The translations under genes were made by a program, and so were the position numbers. Source: Bog-756 sp963696495 (GTDB lineage: Bacteria; Actinomycetota; Acidimicrobiia; Acidimicrobiales; RAAP-2). Taken from it: 64,000 nt of DNA. Positions within the stretch are counted from its first letter, which is position 1. The number at the start of each line of letters is the position of its first letter. A model generated the notes under the pieces. The model ran no database searches and was not told the origin of the DNA. It saw nothing but the letters and a program-made list of their open reading frames with translations. The stretch lies in assembly GCA_963696495.1 (NCBI GenBank), contig CAVOKJ010000002.1:744001-808000 (forward strand), read 5' to 3'. Shown here piece after piece: positions 25,602 through 32,918 of the stretch.

Positions 25602-26249
25602 TCAGCGGTCAGGGACCCGGGCGATGCCGCCGCTGGGCGAACCGTGGTCCCCGGACTGGCGTCCGGCCAGCGGGAGCACCGCCCAGAGGAACACGAACAC
25701 GCCGGCCAGGGCCACCACGATGACCACGCTGGCGGACAGGCTGAGCAAGAAGGTGCTCACCAGCAGCACCGCCCCGCACAGGGACACCCCGACGGTGGCG
25801 AGCCCGGTGAGGGCCAGGACGTTGGCCACGGCCAGCAGCCGGTCCTTCTTGTGCCGGCGGAAGACCGCCCGGTGGTAGGCGACCGGCCCGGAGAGCTGGG
25901 CGGCCGCCACCGCGGTCAACAGGAGCACTCCCATGTAGAGGCGTCGTTGGTCTTCGCCGAGCTCGACGAACCGGGTCGTGAAGGGCAGGCCCAGCAGGAA
26001 GCCGAAGAGGACCTGGATGCCGAGGCTGGCCACCCGCAGCTCCTGGAGCAGCTCCATCAGGTTGCGGTCCGCCCGCTGCTCCTCCGACTCATCCCTCCCC
26101 GGGTCGTCGACCGCCTCGTCGAGGTGCCGACCACCGTCCGTCCTGGTTCCGCCAGGCGTGCTGCCCACGGTCGACCCCGCTCTCTCCTCGGCCGACGTGC
26201 TACCTACCCTGCGGGTTTCGCCCCCTAACCTCCCGGGACGACGGCTCAC
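25602..26249 (-). CDS. DUF6328-type membrane protein
   Basis: The 215-aa protein has a polar N-terminal region of about 60 residues with LLQELRVASLGIQVLFGFLL following. This is the characteristic entry of DUF6328 proteins, and four membrane segments are visible. GAAGG stands 8 nt before the GTG at 26249. The start is only 36 bp from the divergent STAS gene, so promoters overlap. Function unknown. Confidence 0.72.
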   Translation of the reverse strand: MSRRPGRLGGETRRVGSTSAEERAGSTVGSTPGGTRTDGGRHLDEAVDDPGRDESEEQRADRNLMELLQELRVASLGIQVLFGFLLGLPFTTRFVELGEDQRRLYMGVLLLTAVAAAQLSGPVAYHRAVFRRHKKDRLLAVANVLALTGLATVGVSLCGAVLLVSTFLLSLSASVVIVVALAGVFVFLWAVLPLAGRQSGDHGSPSGGIARVPDR

Positions 26250-26250
26250 G

Positions 26251-26275
26251 GGTTGAGCCTTCGAGCCGGGGGTAT
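26251..26275 (+). promoter_or_regulatory. Possible SigB/SigF-class promoter ahead of the STAS gene
   Basis: GGTTG (26251-26255) and GGGTAT (26270-26275) are 14 nt apart, close to the actinobacterial stress-sigma pattern GTTT-N14-16-GGGTAT. The ATG at 26285 follows 9 nt later. A stress-sigma promoter in front of an anti-anti-sigma gene is a common feedback arrangement. Confidence 0.4.
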
Positions 26276-26284
26276 GGGACGGTC

Positions 26285-26713
26285 ATGGTAGTCCTGGCCA
26301 CCTCAGCGGAAGACCGAGAAGACAGAGCGCCGGCTCGTCCGGCCGGGCGTTCACGTGCCGAGGTGGCGTGGGACCGGTTCGCCCTCACGTTCTCGTTCGA
26401 GGGCTCCGCCTGCACCGTGGCCCTGCGGGGATCCCTCGACGCGGACTCGGTGATCGCCCTCGAGAGCCAATTCGACCAGATGCTCAGCGGCCAGTTCGAA
26501 CGGATCATCCTCGACGTCGGAGGATTGCGGGATCTCGACGAGGCCGGCAGCAGGACACTGGGGCGCCTCGGGGCCCTCGTGGCCCGGGGCGGAGTCGGCC
26601 TCTTCCTCCGGGACGGCACCTCGACCATCGAGTGCAACCCCGGTGTCCGTCCCGGGGACGGCGAGGGAGATGCGGCCATCACGGACAGGCCGACGCCCCG
26701 CCCGGCCCGCTGA
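26285..26713 (+). CDS. STAS-domain protein (anti-anti-sigma-like)
   Basis: The 142-aa protein has a STAS fold at about residues 32-120: CTVALRGSLDADSVIALESQ, then IILDVGGLRDLDEAGSRTLGRL. In classical anti-anti-sigma factors the loop reads D-S-S/T-G with a phosphorylated Ser. Here it reads Asp85-Glu86-Ala87-Gly88, so the phospho-site is replaced by Glu, which could mimic the phosphorylated state. It probably binds an RsbW-like kinase or another partner constitutively or not at all. The C-terminal 20 residues are Pro/Arg-rich. Confidence 0.8.
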   Translation: MVVLATSAEDREDRAPARPAGRSRAEVAWDRFALTFSFEGSACTVALRGSLDADSVIALESQFDQMLSGQFERIILDVGGLRDLDEAGSRTLGRLGALVARGGVGLFLRDGTSTIECNPGVRPGDGEGDAAITDRPTPRPAR

Positions 26714-26714
26714 C

Positions 26715-26987
26715 ATGGCCGAGCACGATGGGGACGAACATCGGGACTCGCACAGCCACCTCATCGCCGTCACCCGCCAGGACAACGGCGAGCTCGCCGA
26801 GGACGTCATCTCGAAGGAAGTGGTGGAGGACGATGGTTCGACAGGAGCTGATGCGAACGAGGTCCCGGACGGCCAGCACCGACCCCGGGTACTCCGCCAG
26901 CGGGTGGTCACCACCGGACCTGCCCCCGAGGCCCCGGCACGGGACCGACCTGATGACCCGGTTCCGGGTTCCCTTCCTTCTCCGTAG
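26715..26987 (+). CDS. Possible small acidic protein
   Basis: A 90-aa frame begins with an ATG two bases after the STAS stop. The first 40 codons are strongly GC3-biased and encode a His/Asp/Glu-rich stretch with GELAEDVISKEVVEDDGS. The rest is Pro/Arg-rich with poor codon bias. It could be a real small gene co-transcribed with the STAS gene, or chance. I do not recognise it. Confidence 0.3.
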   Translation: MAEHDGDEHRDSHSHLIAVTRQDNGELAEDVISKEVVEDDGSTGADANEVPDGQHRPRVLRQRVVTTGPAPEAPARDRPDDPVPGSLPSP

Positions 26988-27037
26988 GCTCGGGTCGGGA
27001 CCCGGTGCGCGGATCTTTGACCACCTGGCCCCGTGGG

Positions 27038-27043
27038 TAGGGT
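27038..27043 (+). promoter_or_regulatory. Leaderless-type -10 box for the RsbW-like gene
   Basis: TAGGGT lies 8 nt before the GTG at 27052. Together with poor codon bias upstream, it favours 27052 over the ATG at 26953. Confidence 0.4.
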
Positions 27044-27051
27044 CGACCGAT

Positions 27052-27423
27052 GTGGACCGGCGTCAAGTGACCTTGGAGCACACCGTCGCGTCGGTGCGGG
27101 TCGGTCGCCAGATCGTACGGAGGTCCTTGGACGGGCAGGACCGGGGCCGCACCGACATCGCCGCCGTCCTGACCGACGAGCTGATCGCCAACGCCGTCAC
27201 GCACGGCGAGCCGCCGATCGTGCTCACCCTCGAGATCAACCGGGGGGTGCTGTTCGTGGCCGTCACCGATGCTGCGCCCGATCTCCCGACGGTCCGTCGG
27301 CCCTCCTCCGATGCCGAGAGCGGCCGGGGCATGCAGCTCGTCGACGTGCTCTCCGATGCCTGGGGAGTCGAGCGACTGTCGCCGGGCAAGCGGGTCTGGT
27401 TCGAGTTGGGGACTCCGGGCTAG
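27052..27423 (+). CDS. RsbW-like histidine-kinase-fold ATPase (anti-sigma type)
   Basis: From the GTG the protein is 123 aa, the size of a single HATPase domain. LTDELIANAVTHG is the N-box, and ESGRGMQLVDVLSDAWGV is the G2 region with the ATP-lid glycines. The G1 box is degenerate (VTDAAPDLP instead of DNGPG). Such proteins phosphorylate STAS partners and sequester sigma factors. Neighbouring STAS proteins lack the target serine and no sigma factor is nearby, so the real partner may be encoded elsewhere. An ATG at 26953 would add 33 residues. Confidence 0.8.
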   Translation: MDRRQVTLEHTVASVRVGRQIVRRSLDGQDRGRTDIAAVLTDELIANAVTHGEPPIVLTLEINRGVLFVAVTDAAPDLPTVRRPSSDAESGRGMQLVDVLSDAWGVERLSPGKRVWFELGTPG

Positions 27424-27485
27424 GGGTGCACCCGGTGGAGCGACGGGAGGGAGGGAGCTTCGACGAGGTCCGCCCGATCGGCCGT

Positions 27486-27818
27486 TCAGTCCTCGATGTA
27501 CAGGACGCCGTCGAGCTCGACGGCGTCCAGGACCCTCCGCACGGACGGGCTGGGCGACCGGACCACGAGCCTGGCCCCGCCCGCCCTGACCTGGTTGGCC
27601 GCGCTGACGAGGACGCCGATACCGGCAGCGTCGATGAAGTCGACGCCGGCCAGGTCGACGGTCAGGTCACCGGATGCCGAGCCGATCGCCTCGGCCAACG
27701 CGTCCAACAGGCGCGGCGAGGTCTCGAGGTCGACATCCCCCACGACGGAGACCTCCGCACCGGCTCGCCCGGCGTGGCTGCCGTTCACGCTGATAGTGAT
27801 CTGACCCAGCTCGGTCAC
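27486..27818 (-). CDS. STAS-domain protein lacking the phospho-serine
   Basis: The 110-aa protein starts at a GTG with GGAG 8 nt upstream. The STAS fold is complete (ISVNGSHAGRAGAEVSVVGDVD, then LTVDLAGVDFIDAAGIGVLV). The conserved D-S-S-G loop is Asp63-Ala64-Ala65-Gly66 here, so the usual kinase target is missing. It is convergent with the RsbW-like gene (63 bp between stops). It may be a constitutively active binder of an anti-sigma factor or an unrelated scaffold. Confidence 0.82.
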   Translation of the reverse strand: MTELGQITISVNGSHAGRAGAEVSVVGDVDLETSPRLLDALAEAIGSASGDLTVDLAGVDFIDAAGIGVLVSAANQVRAGGARLVVRSPSPSVRRVLDAVELDGVLYIED

Positions 27819-28034
27819 GACCCAGACTCCATGCCATCCCTGTCCGCGACGCCCTGTCTTCCCAAGGCGACTGCCGCCCATAGTAATGGACGGCACCGAA
27901 CTCGGACCCCCATCGGTGCCCCCGAGCGCGGGCATTGCCGTCGTGCACGGGGCGGCGACGGAGCCGGCGACGGAGCCGACGAGGGCTTTCTCGACCCGCA
28001 GGTCGGCCGTGGCCTCAGATCAGCCGTACCTTAA

Positions 28035-28049
28035 GATCTCTTCGAGATC
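28035..28049 (+). promoter_or_regulatory. Inverted repeat next to the ribosome binding site
   Basis: GATCTC-TTC-GAGATC is a perfect 6-bp inverted repeat directly followed by AAGGAGG (28050-28056). It could be a repressor site or a hairpin that hides the ribosome binding site of the small gene at 28062. Confidence 0.4.
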
Positions 28050-28061
28050 AAGGAGGTGCCG

Positions 28062-28235
28062 ATGGCCCATCCACACGTCGTCTCCCCGGCCGACGAGGAC
28101 GATCTGGACGAGGCGCTCGAGGAGTCGTTCCCGGCGAGCGACCCCCTTTCGACCTGGTCGGGCCCGGACCGCTCCCCCTCCCCAGCCGGCGGGCCGGCCG
28201 ATCGGACCGGGCCCGAGTCCGGCCAGCGCCACTGA
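28062..28235 (+). CDS. 57-aa acidic protein with EESFPASDP motif
   Basis: The frame starts at an ATG 5 nt after a perfect AAGGAGG and ends with TGA at 28233-28235. The first part is acidic (SPADEDDLDEALEESFPASD) and the tail is Pro/Gly/Ser-rich. The SFPASDP core recurs in small proteins of actinobacteria and cyanobacteria, often near stress genes, as far as I recall; I know no assigned function. Its position between STAS and GAF-ANTAR genes fits a stress context. It is convergent with the gene at 28257. Confidence 0.75.
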   Translation: MAHPHVVSPADEDDLDEALEESFPASDPLSTWSGPDRSPSPAGGPADRTGPESGQRH

Positions 28236-28256
28236 CCACGTCATCGCGCCACGGTC

Positions 28257-28979
28257 TCATCCCTCGGCGGAGAGGCCATCCCGCTGGACCGACCGCTGGA
28301 CGATCTCGGCGGCGATGTCGCGCAGCTTGCGGTTCTCACGCTGTGAGGCCCGCACCAGGACCTCGAACGCCTGCTCGGGACTCATCCCGCCCCGGGCCAG
28401 GAGGATCCCGGTGGCCTGGTCGATGGTCGCCCGGGACTCCATCGCCTGGCTCAGATTCTCGTTGAGCTCCCGAGCGTCCTGGTAGACCTTCACATTGGTG
28501 AGGACGACGGCTGCCTGCCGGGCGAAGTCCCTCGTCGCCGTGATCACTCCGTCGTCGAAGACCGCTGTCTCCCGCGAGTACAGGTTGAGCGCCCCGAGGC
28601 TGCGGTCACGGGCCACGACCGGCATCGACAGCGTGGACAGGATCCCGTGCTCGGCACACGCCCGGGCGAATTCCGGCCATCGCTCCTCGTCGTTGGTCGA
28701 CCGGATGACATGGACGTCCTGATCCCTGAAGGCGTCGAGGCACGGGCCGTGACCCGTCCGGTACTGGGCCCGGTCGATCTCCGGTGCCTCCGGATCGGTG
28801 AAGACGCCCGTCGCCAACTCCCCATCGACCAACATGGTGATCCCGGCCATGTCGGCCGGGGCGCTCTCGCAGGCCAGCTCGGCGACACGGGTCAGCACGC
28901 TGCCCAGGGTCACCTCGTCGATGAAGAATGCCGCGAGGGCGCGGAGGCCCTGTCCGAACCCGTCCGGGTGGTCGACCAC
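28257..28979 (-). CDS. GAF-ANTAR antitermination regulator (second copy)
   Basis: From the GTG at 28979, preceded by GGGGAG at 5 nt, the protein is 240 aa. GAF domain: ITMLVDGELATGVFTDPEA and GHGPCLDAFRDQDV; ANTAR domain: QAMESRATIDQATGILLARG and LRDIAAEIVQRSV. Domain order is the same as in the protein at 24017. An earlier GTG (29021) gives 14 more residues but lacks a ribosome binding site. It would bind RNA hairpins in leader transcripts. Confidence 0.9.
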   Translation of the reverse strand: MVDHPDGFGQGLRALAAFFIDEVTLGSVLTRVAELACESAPADMAGITMLVDGELATGVFTDPEAPEIDRAQYRTGHGPCLDAFRDQDVHVIRSTNDEERWPEFARACAEHGILSTLSMPVVARDRSLGALNLYSRETAVFDDGVITATRDFARQAAVVLTNVKVYQDARELNENLSQAMESRATIDQATGILLARGGMSPEQAFEVLVRASQRENRKLRDIAAEIVQRSVQRDGLSAEG

Positions 28980-29426
28980 CGAGTCTCCCCTGACTCGTTG
29001 AGCGAGCCGCTCCCCTCCCACTCGGGTCGAAGGAGGTCGGGGGCGTCACCCAGAATGGCGTGAGCCTACGGGGCGAACGGGTCGGCGGCAATACGGGTCC
29101 GGGACCGGGCCACCGGGTCCCCGGCCACGGGGCCGGTGCCGTCACGGTGGTCCCCGGGTCCACCCGCGGGCGGATGGCCGGGACCATCGGGCCGGCCGCG
29201 GCCGGGGACGCGGTGGCCCGGCCGCTGCCGGCCCGTTCCCGACGGCGCGCTCGGTGATCCGGGTCCGTCGAGGGCGCCGGCGCGCTCACCACTCGAAGCG
29301 GGAAAAAAAGTTGCCGTTGCGGCCGTCATGGGCGCGGTCGTCGGGCGTAGCATCAGTGGTACCACCCGGGCGACCGAAGTGGGTGACGGTGACCGCAGCG
29401 GGCGACCGCAGCCGATGACCGAAGTT
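28980..29426. other. GC-rich intergenic stretch of about 450 bp
   Basis: No reading frame here shows family motifs. The left part is packed with GGGTCC/CCGGGAC-type inverted repeats that could fold strongly. An A7 run occurs at 29304-29310. It presumably contains the promoter of the gene at 28979 on the minus strand. Confidence 0.35.
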
Positions 29427-29512
29427 GGCAACGAAGTGTCGGGACAAGGGCAACAAAGCGTCGGACAAGGGCAACAAAGCGTCGGACAAGGGCAACAGAG
29501 TGTCGGGACAAG
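29427..29512 (+). repeat. Four tandem 21-22-bp repeats before the zinc-ribbon gene
   Basis: Units start at 29427, 29449, 29470 and 29491 on the pattern GGCAACAAAGCGTCGGACAA plus G; the outer two carry an extra G and a few changes. Spacing is two helical turns. The array ends 15 bp before the ATG at 29528, so it lies in the promoter or leader. Confidence 0.85.
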
Positions 29513-29527
29513 GAAGGACCAACCGCC

Positions 29528-29956
29528 ATGGGAGATGAGACCGTCAACGGCAATCGGGCAGGGTTCACGTCGGCATCGCCGCTCAGGTCACTCGAGGAGA
29601 TCGGCGAGAGACGCGTCGGCGAACGGCTCCCGTCCCTCCTGCACGAGCTCTCCTACTACCGGCTGGTCGAGCGGACCGGCCCGGGCGAGTGGGTCCTGCG
29701 CCCCGATGTGCAGGCGGCCCTCGAGGCCCAGGAGCGCACGGTCGACGGCCTGGAGCGCCGGGTGTTCGTGGGTCTCCGGTGCGAGCAGTGCCAGAGCAGG
29801 ACGATGACCTCGATGATCGGCGAGAGGCGTCTGTGCGAGTCCTGCGCCAGCGCCGAGGGCCGGACCGACCCGCCCGGGCTGGACCCGGATGCCAAGACGC
29901 CGGCCGGCCAGCCGCGGCGGAGGCGTCTGCCCTACCACCTCCGTCGAGCCGGCTGA
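29528..29956 (+). CDS. Small protein with a Cys4 zinc-ribbon-like motif
   Basis: The 142-aa protein starts at an ATG 9 nt after AAGGAAGGA. Residues about 35-70 look like a helical, winged-helix-sized region (LPSLLHELSYYRLVERTGPG). Residues about 84-106 contain CEQC and CESC, spaced like a zinc knuckle. The tail is basic (QPRRRRLPYHLRRAG). A nucleic-acid-binding or adaptor role is plausible but unproven; I do not recognise the family. The tandem repeats just upstream could be its own operator. Confidence 0.65.
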   Translation: MGDETVNGNRAGFTSASPLRSLEEIGERRVGERLPSLLHELSYYRLVERTGPGEWVLRPDVQAALEAQERTVDGLERRVFVGLRCEQCQSRTMTSMIGERRLCESCASAEGRTDPPGLDPDAKTPAGQPRRRRLPYHLRRAG

Positions 29957-29996
29957 CCGGCGCGCCGGCAGTCCCGGACCGGGTGCGCCCTGACGG

Positions 29997-30950
29997 CTAC
30001 CGGGCGGTGATCCCCCAGGTTCCCGTCCAACGGCCACCGGGGTGCAGGACGGTGACACCGGTCCCCGACCGGAACGCGTCGGGCGGACAGCTCATCGGCT
30101 CGACGGCCACGGCGGTGCGCCGCTCACCGGCGTCGAGGGTGTCGCCGGTGAACACCATCAGATAGCCGAACCGTTCGTCGGCCCACAGCGTCACGCCGCG
30201 GCCACCGTCGGGGTGGTCGAGATCGACCCGGACTCGCCCGTCCTGGTCCCGTCGGAGTGCGGTGTAGGCCGTGTCCAACCGCGTCACCCCGATGAGCCGC
30301 CCGTCGGTGAAATCGAACTCGGTCCCGCCGACGGGCGCGATCGAGACCGGGAGCCCCCGGTCGTCGGCGATCAGGCGGTGCTCGGCCGGCACCCTCAACC
30401 GGACCTGGTCGACCGACGGCAGCCCCACCGTCAGGTAGGGATGGAATCCGATGCCGAAGGGGAGGTCGGCATCGCCCAGGTTGTCGGCGTCGGTCACCAC
30501 GGAGAGCCCCTCGCGGCCCAAGCGGTACTCGACGGTGAGGCGCAGCGAGAAGGGGTAGGCGGGTGACGGGCGAAGCTCGCAGGCCATGCTGACCCGGTTC
30601 TGGGCCCGGCCGACCATCCGCCACGGCATCCAGCGGACGAGGCCATGGATGGCGTTCATGCTCGCCAGCTCGTTGATGGGAGCCTGGGCGTCGACGCCCT
30701 CGAAGGAGTAGCGCCCGTCCCCCAGCCGGTTGGGCCACGGGGCGAGCACCTGGCCCCTCCCACCGGTGCTCCACTCGCCGGGGCCGAAGCCGCCGAGCAC
30801 CGGCTCGTCATCGACGGTGAAGGACCGCAGCGTGGCACCGACCTCGGTGACGACCGCCCGCTGATGGCCGTGCCCGATGACCCATTGGTCGCCGGTGGCG
30901 GCGGTGGTCTCGGCCGGACGTTGGTCGTCGGCGGATGATCGGGAGGTCAT
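29997..30950 (-). CDS. Aldose 1-epimerase family protein (GalM-like)
   Basis: The 317-aa protein has the beta-sandwich landmarks of aldose 1-epimerases: PWPNRLGDGRYSFEG, NAIHGLVRW with the first catalytic His, GIGFHPYL with the second His, and VAVEPMSCPPDAF with the catalytic Glu. The enzyme interconverts the anomers of free sugars. The ATG at 30950 matches the family length; a longer frame exists but is featureless. It is divergent from surE. Confidence 0.87.
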   Translation of the reverse strand: MTSRSSADDQRPAETTAATGDQWVIGHGHQRAVVTEVGATLRSFTVDDEPVLGGFGPGEWSTGGRGQVLAPWPNRLGDGRYSFEGVDAQAPINELASMNAIHGLVRWMPWRMVGRAQNRVSMACELRPSPAYPFSLRLTVEYRLGREGLSVVTDADNLGDADLPFGIGFHPYLTVGLPSVDQVRLRVPAEHRLIADDRGLPVSIAPVGGTEFDFTDGRLIGVTRLDTAYTALRRDQDGRVRVDLDHPDGGRGVTLWADERFGYLMVFTGDTLDAGERRTAVAVEPMSCPPDAFRSGTGVTVLHPGGRWTGTWGITAR

Positions 30951-31110
30951 GGGCGTCTGGTGGAGTTGGGTTCCGCGGCCCTCAGCCGGCCGGCGTCGAC
31001 CGGTATGGTAGGCGATGAGGGCCCGAGGGCCCGACGAAGTCGTTCCGGCGTGCCGCTGCCCAGCCCCATCGACGCTACTCCGGCACCCCCCTCCCCGATC
31101 GGAAGCCGCC

Positions 31111-31977
31111 ATGCGCATCCTCATCACCAACGACGACGGCGCCTTCGCCCCCGGCATCGGTGCTCTGGCCCGCGGGTTGCGGGACCGGTTCGGGGACGAG
31201 CACGACCTGGTGATGGTGGCCCCGCTGGTCGACCACAGCGGTGCCGGTGCGGCCGTGGGCCGCGTCTACGAGCGCGAGTCGATCGCCTACGAGCACGTCG
31301 AGATCCCGGGTCTCGCCGACGTTCCCACCTATGGGATCGACGGCCCCCCGGCCCTGGCGGTGATCCTGGCCTGCATCGAGGGGTTCGGCCCCCGACCTGA
31401 CCTGGTGGTCTCGGGCATCAACCACGGCATCAACGCCGGTCGGTCGGCGCTCCACTCGGGGACGGTGGGTGCCACGCTCACCGCAGCCCAGTTCGGCCTC
31501 CGGGGCCTGGCCGTGAGCATCGCCTGGGGGGACGAGCCGGTCCCGTGGGAGACCCCGGTCTCGCTGGTCGGGGACCTGGTCCCGGCCCTGGGGGGCTTCG
31601 CCCCCTCGACCGTGCTCAACCTCAACGTCCCGGCCGTGCCACTGGACAGGCTCCGGGGCCTGCGGCACGGCGTCCTGGGCACCGTCGGGCTGATCCGGGC
31701 GGTGCGGCCGGAGCACACCGCCGACCCGGTGGCGGGCGCTCCGATCGACAGGACGTCGGGGTCGATCACCCTCACCCTCCGGGGCGCCGGGATGGGCGAC
31801 GACCAGCTCGCCGAGCGGGCCGAGCTCGAGGAGGGCACCGATGCCGCGCTGGTCGCCGAGGGTTGGGCATCCCTCACCCCGATCACCGGGGTGAGGGAGG
31901 ATGGGTCCAAGGAGGGGTTCGGGGCGCTCACCGAGGCCCTCGCCAGCTACGGGAGGACCTCACCGGATCGCCGTTGA
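31111..31977 (+). CDS. surE: 5'/3'-nucleotidase SurE
   Basis: The 288-aa protein opens with MRILITNDDGAFAPG, the metal-binding DD of SurE, and contains SGINHGINAG and SALHSGTVGAT, the other active-site loops. SurE removes phosphate from nucleoside monophosphates and helps in stress and stationary-phase survival. The ATG is preferred over an upstream in-frame GTG because the family starts exactly here. Confidence 0.9.
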   Translation: MRILITNDDGAFAPGIGALARGLRDRFGDEHDLVMVAPLVDHSGAGAAVGRVYERESIAYEHVEIPGLADVPTYGIDGPPALAVILACIEGFGPRPDLVVSGINHGINAGRSALHSGTVGATLTAAQFGLRGLAVSIAWGDEPVPWETPVSLVGDLVPALGGFAPSTVLNLNVPAVPLDRLRGLRHGVLGTVGLIRAVRPEHTADPVAGAPIDRTSGSITLTLRGAGMGDDQLAERAELEEGTDAALVAEGWASLTPITGVREDGSKEGFGALTEALASYGRTSPDRR

Positions 31978-32019
31978 GCCGCCGGCGGCCCGCCACCCGC
32001 ACCGGCTGGCACAAAAGAC

Positions 32020-32059
32020 TGCGAAATCACTCTCCGTGCCACTATAATCACTTTCTGTG
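32020..32059 (+). promoter_or_regulatory. Promoter with 21-bp-spaced direct repeat ahead of rpf
   Basis: A perfect TATAAT occurs at 32043-32048. AAATCACTCTCCGTG (32024-32038) and TAATCACTTTCTGTG (32045-32059) match at 12 of 15 positions and lie exactly 21 bp apart, so both face the same side of the helix and the second overlaps the -10. This is the layout of a repressor operator. The leader to the TTG is about 210 nt; I looked for, and did not see, the c-di-AMP riboswitch known from some rpf genes. Confidence 0.5.
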
Positions 32060-32268
32060 TTGATAGTTCCCGCGCGCCCGTCCGGAGCCGCCAGACGCTG
32101 AGCTGACCAGGGCACCCCGTCCGCACCTCGTAGGGACCTCACCGAACGTCCAGATCGCCCTGCCCTTTCCGGCACCGACTCGCGAGTCGAATGCACACCG
32201 ACGGCTGCCCGCTCCCGGAACCCCCCTCCGGCCCCAGGGCCGACGCGAAGGTCGAGGAGGCGCACGTC

Positions 32269-32883
32269 TTGCGCAAGCACCGCACCACCCTGGTCGTCGC
32301 CGCAGTGGTGTCCGCCGTAGCCATCCAACTGTCCGGCCTCACGCCGGCCGGGGCCGTCGGCCGGACCCACCGGGCCGACCACCTGCGTCCGGCCGGCACC
32401 ACCGCGGCCCAGGTCGGGTCGAGACTGGTCCTCGACTCGCTGTCGGCCCAGGGAGGCCAACCCCCGGCCACGGCCCCCGACCCTCCCGGCGGGCTGAGCA
32501 TCGCCCTCTCCTCACTCCCCCGCCCGGTCGTCCCCGCACCGGCTGCGCCCGCGGCCCCGCCGCCGGTTCCGGCCGCCGCACCCGTGACGACGACGCCGAG
32601 CACGGTGGCGCCTGCGGCCGTAGCTCCCGTGCCGGCGACGGCACCCTCGACCGGGGTCTGGGCCGAGCTGCGCCAGTGCGAGTCGGGTGGCGACTACTCC
32701 ATCGACACCGGGAACGGCTACTACGGCGCCTACCAGTTCTCCGCCGCCACCTGGCACGGGCTCGGCTACCCCGGGCTCCCCAACCAGGCCCCCCCGGCCG
32801 TCCAGGACCAGGCGGCGGCACGCCTGCAGGCCCGGAGCGGCTGGGGACAGTGGCCGGAATGCTCCCAGAAGCTCGGGCTGTGA
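32269..32883 (+). CDS. Resuscitation-promoting factor-like muralidase
   Basis: The 204-aa protein starts at a TTG with GAGGAGG upstream. A signal peptide (RKHRTTLVVAAVVSAVAIQL) is followed by an Ala/Pro/Thr-rich linker of about 100 residues. The C-terminal transglycosylase-like domain reads WAELRQCESGGDYSIDTGNG, with the catalytic Glu in CESGG, then YGAYQFSAATWHGLGY. Rpf proteins cleave peptidoglycan and revive dormant actinobacterial cells. No LysM or DUF348 domain is attached, so it is a short secreted type. Confidence 0.9.
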   Translation: MRKHRTTLVVAAVVSAVAIQLSGLTPAGAVGRTHRADHLRPAGTTAAQVGSRLVLDSLSAQGGQPPATAPDPPGGLSIALSSLPRPVVPAPAAPAAPPPVPAAAPVTTTPSTVAPAAVAPVPATAPSTGVWAELRQCESGGDYSIDTGNGYYGAYQFSAATWHGLGYPGLPNQAPPAVQDQAAARLQARSGWGQWPECSQKLGL

Positions 32884-32892
32884 GTTCCTGAG

Positions 32893-32913
32893 CCCGGGCC
32901 GGGCGGGCCCGGG
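32893..32913. terminator. Strong hairpin between convergent genes
   Basis: CCCGGGCC and GGCCCGGG form a perfect 8-bp stem with a 5-nt loop between the rpf stop and the stop of the hydrolase gene. There is no T run, as usual in high-GC actinobacteria, and it can serve both directions. Confidence 0.6.
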
Positions 32914-32918
32914 GCGCT

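Noticed and set aside
26953..27051. Longer N-terminus for the RsbW-like ATPase from the ATG at 26953
   Set aside because: About a quarter of these codons end in A or T, unlike real genes here, and the leaderless -10 box favours 27052.
29136..29807. Plus-strand frame with SVGQGQQ repeats through 29427-29512
   Set aside because: The frame has a weak start, no family signal downstream and overlaps the better gene at 29528, which has its own ribosome binding site. The repeats are treated as DNA elements.
31978..32268. c-di-AMP (ydaO-type) riboswitch before rpf
   Set aside because: The conserved sequence blocks of that riboswitch were looked for by eye and not found; only the promoter and direct repeat are supported.
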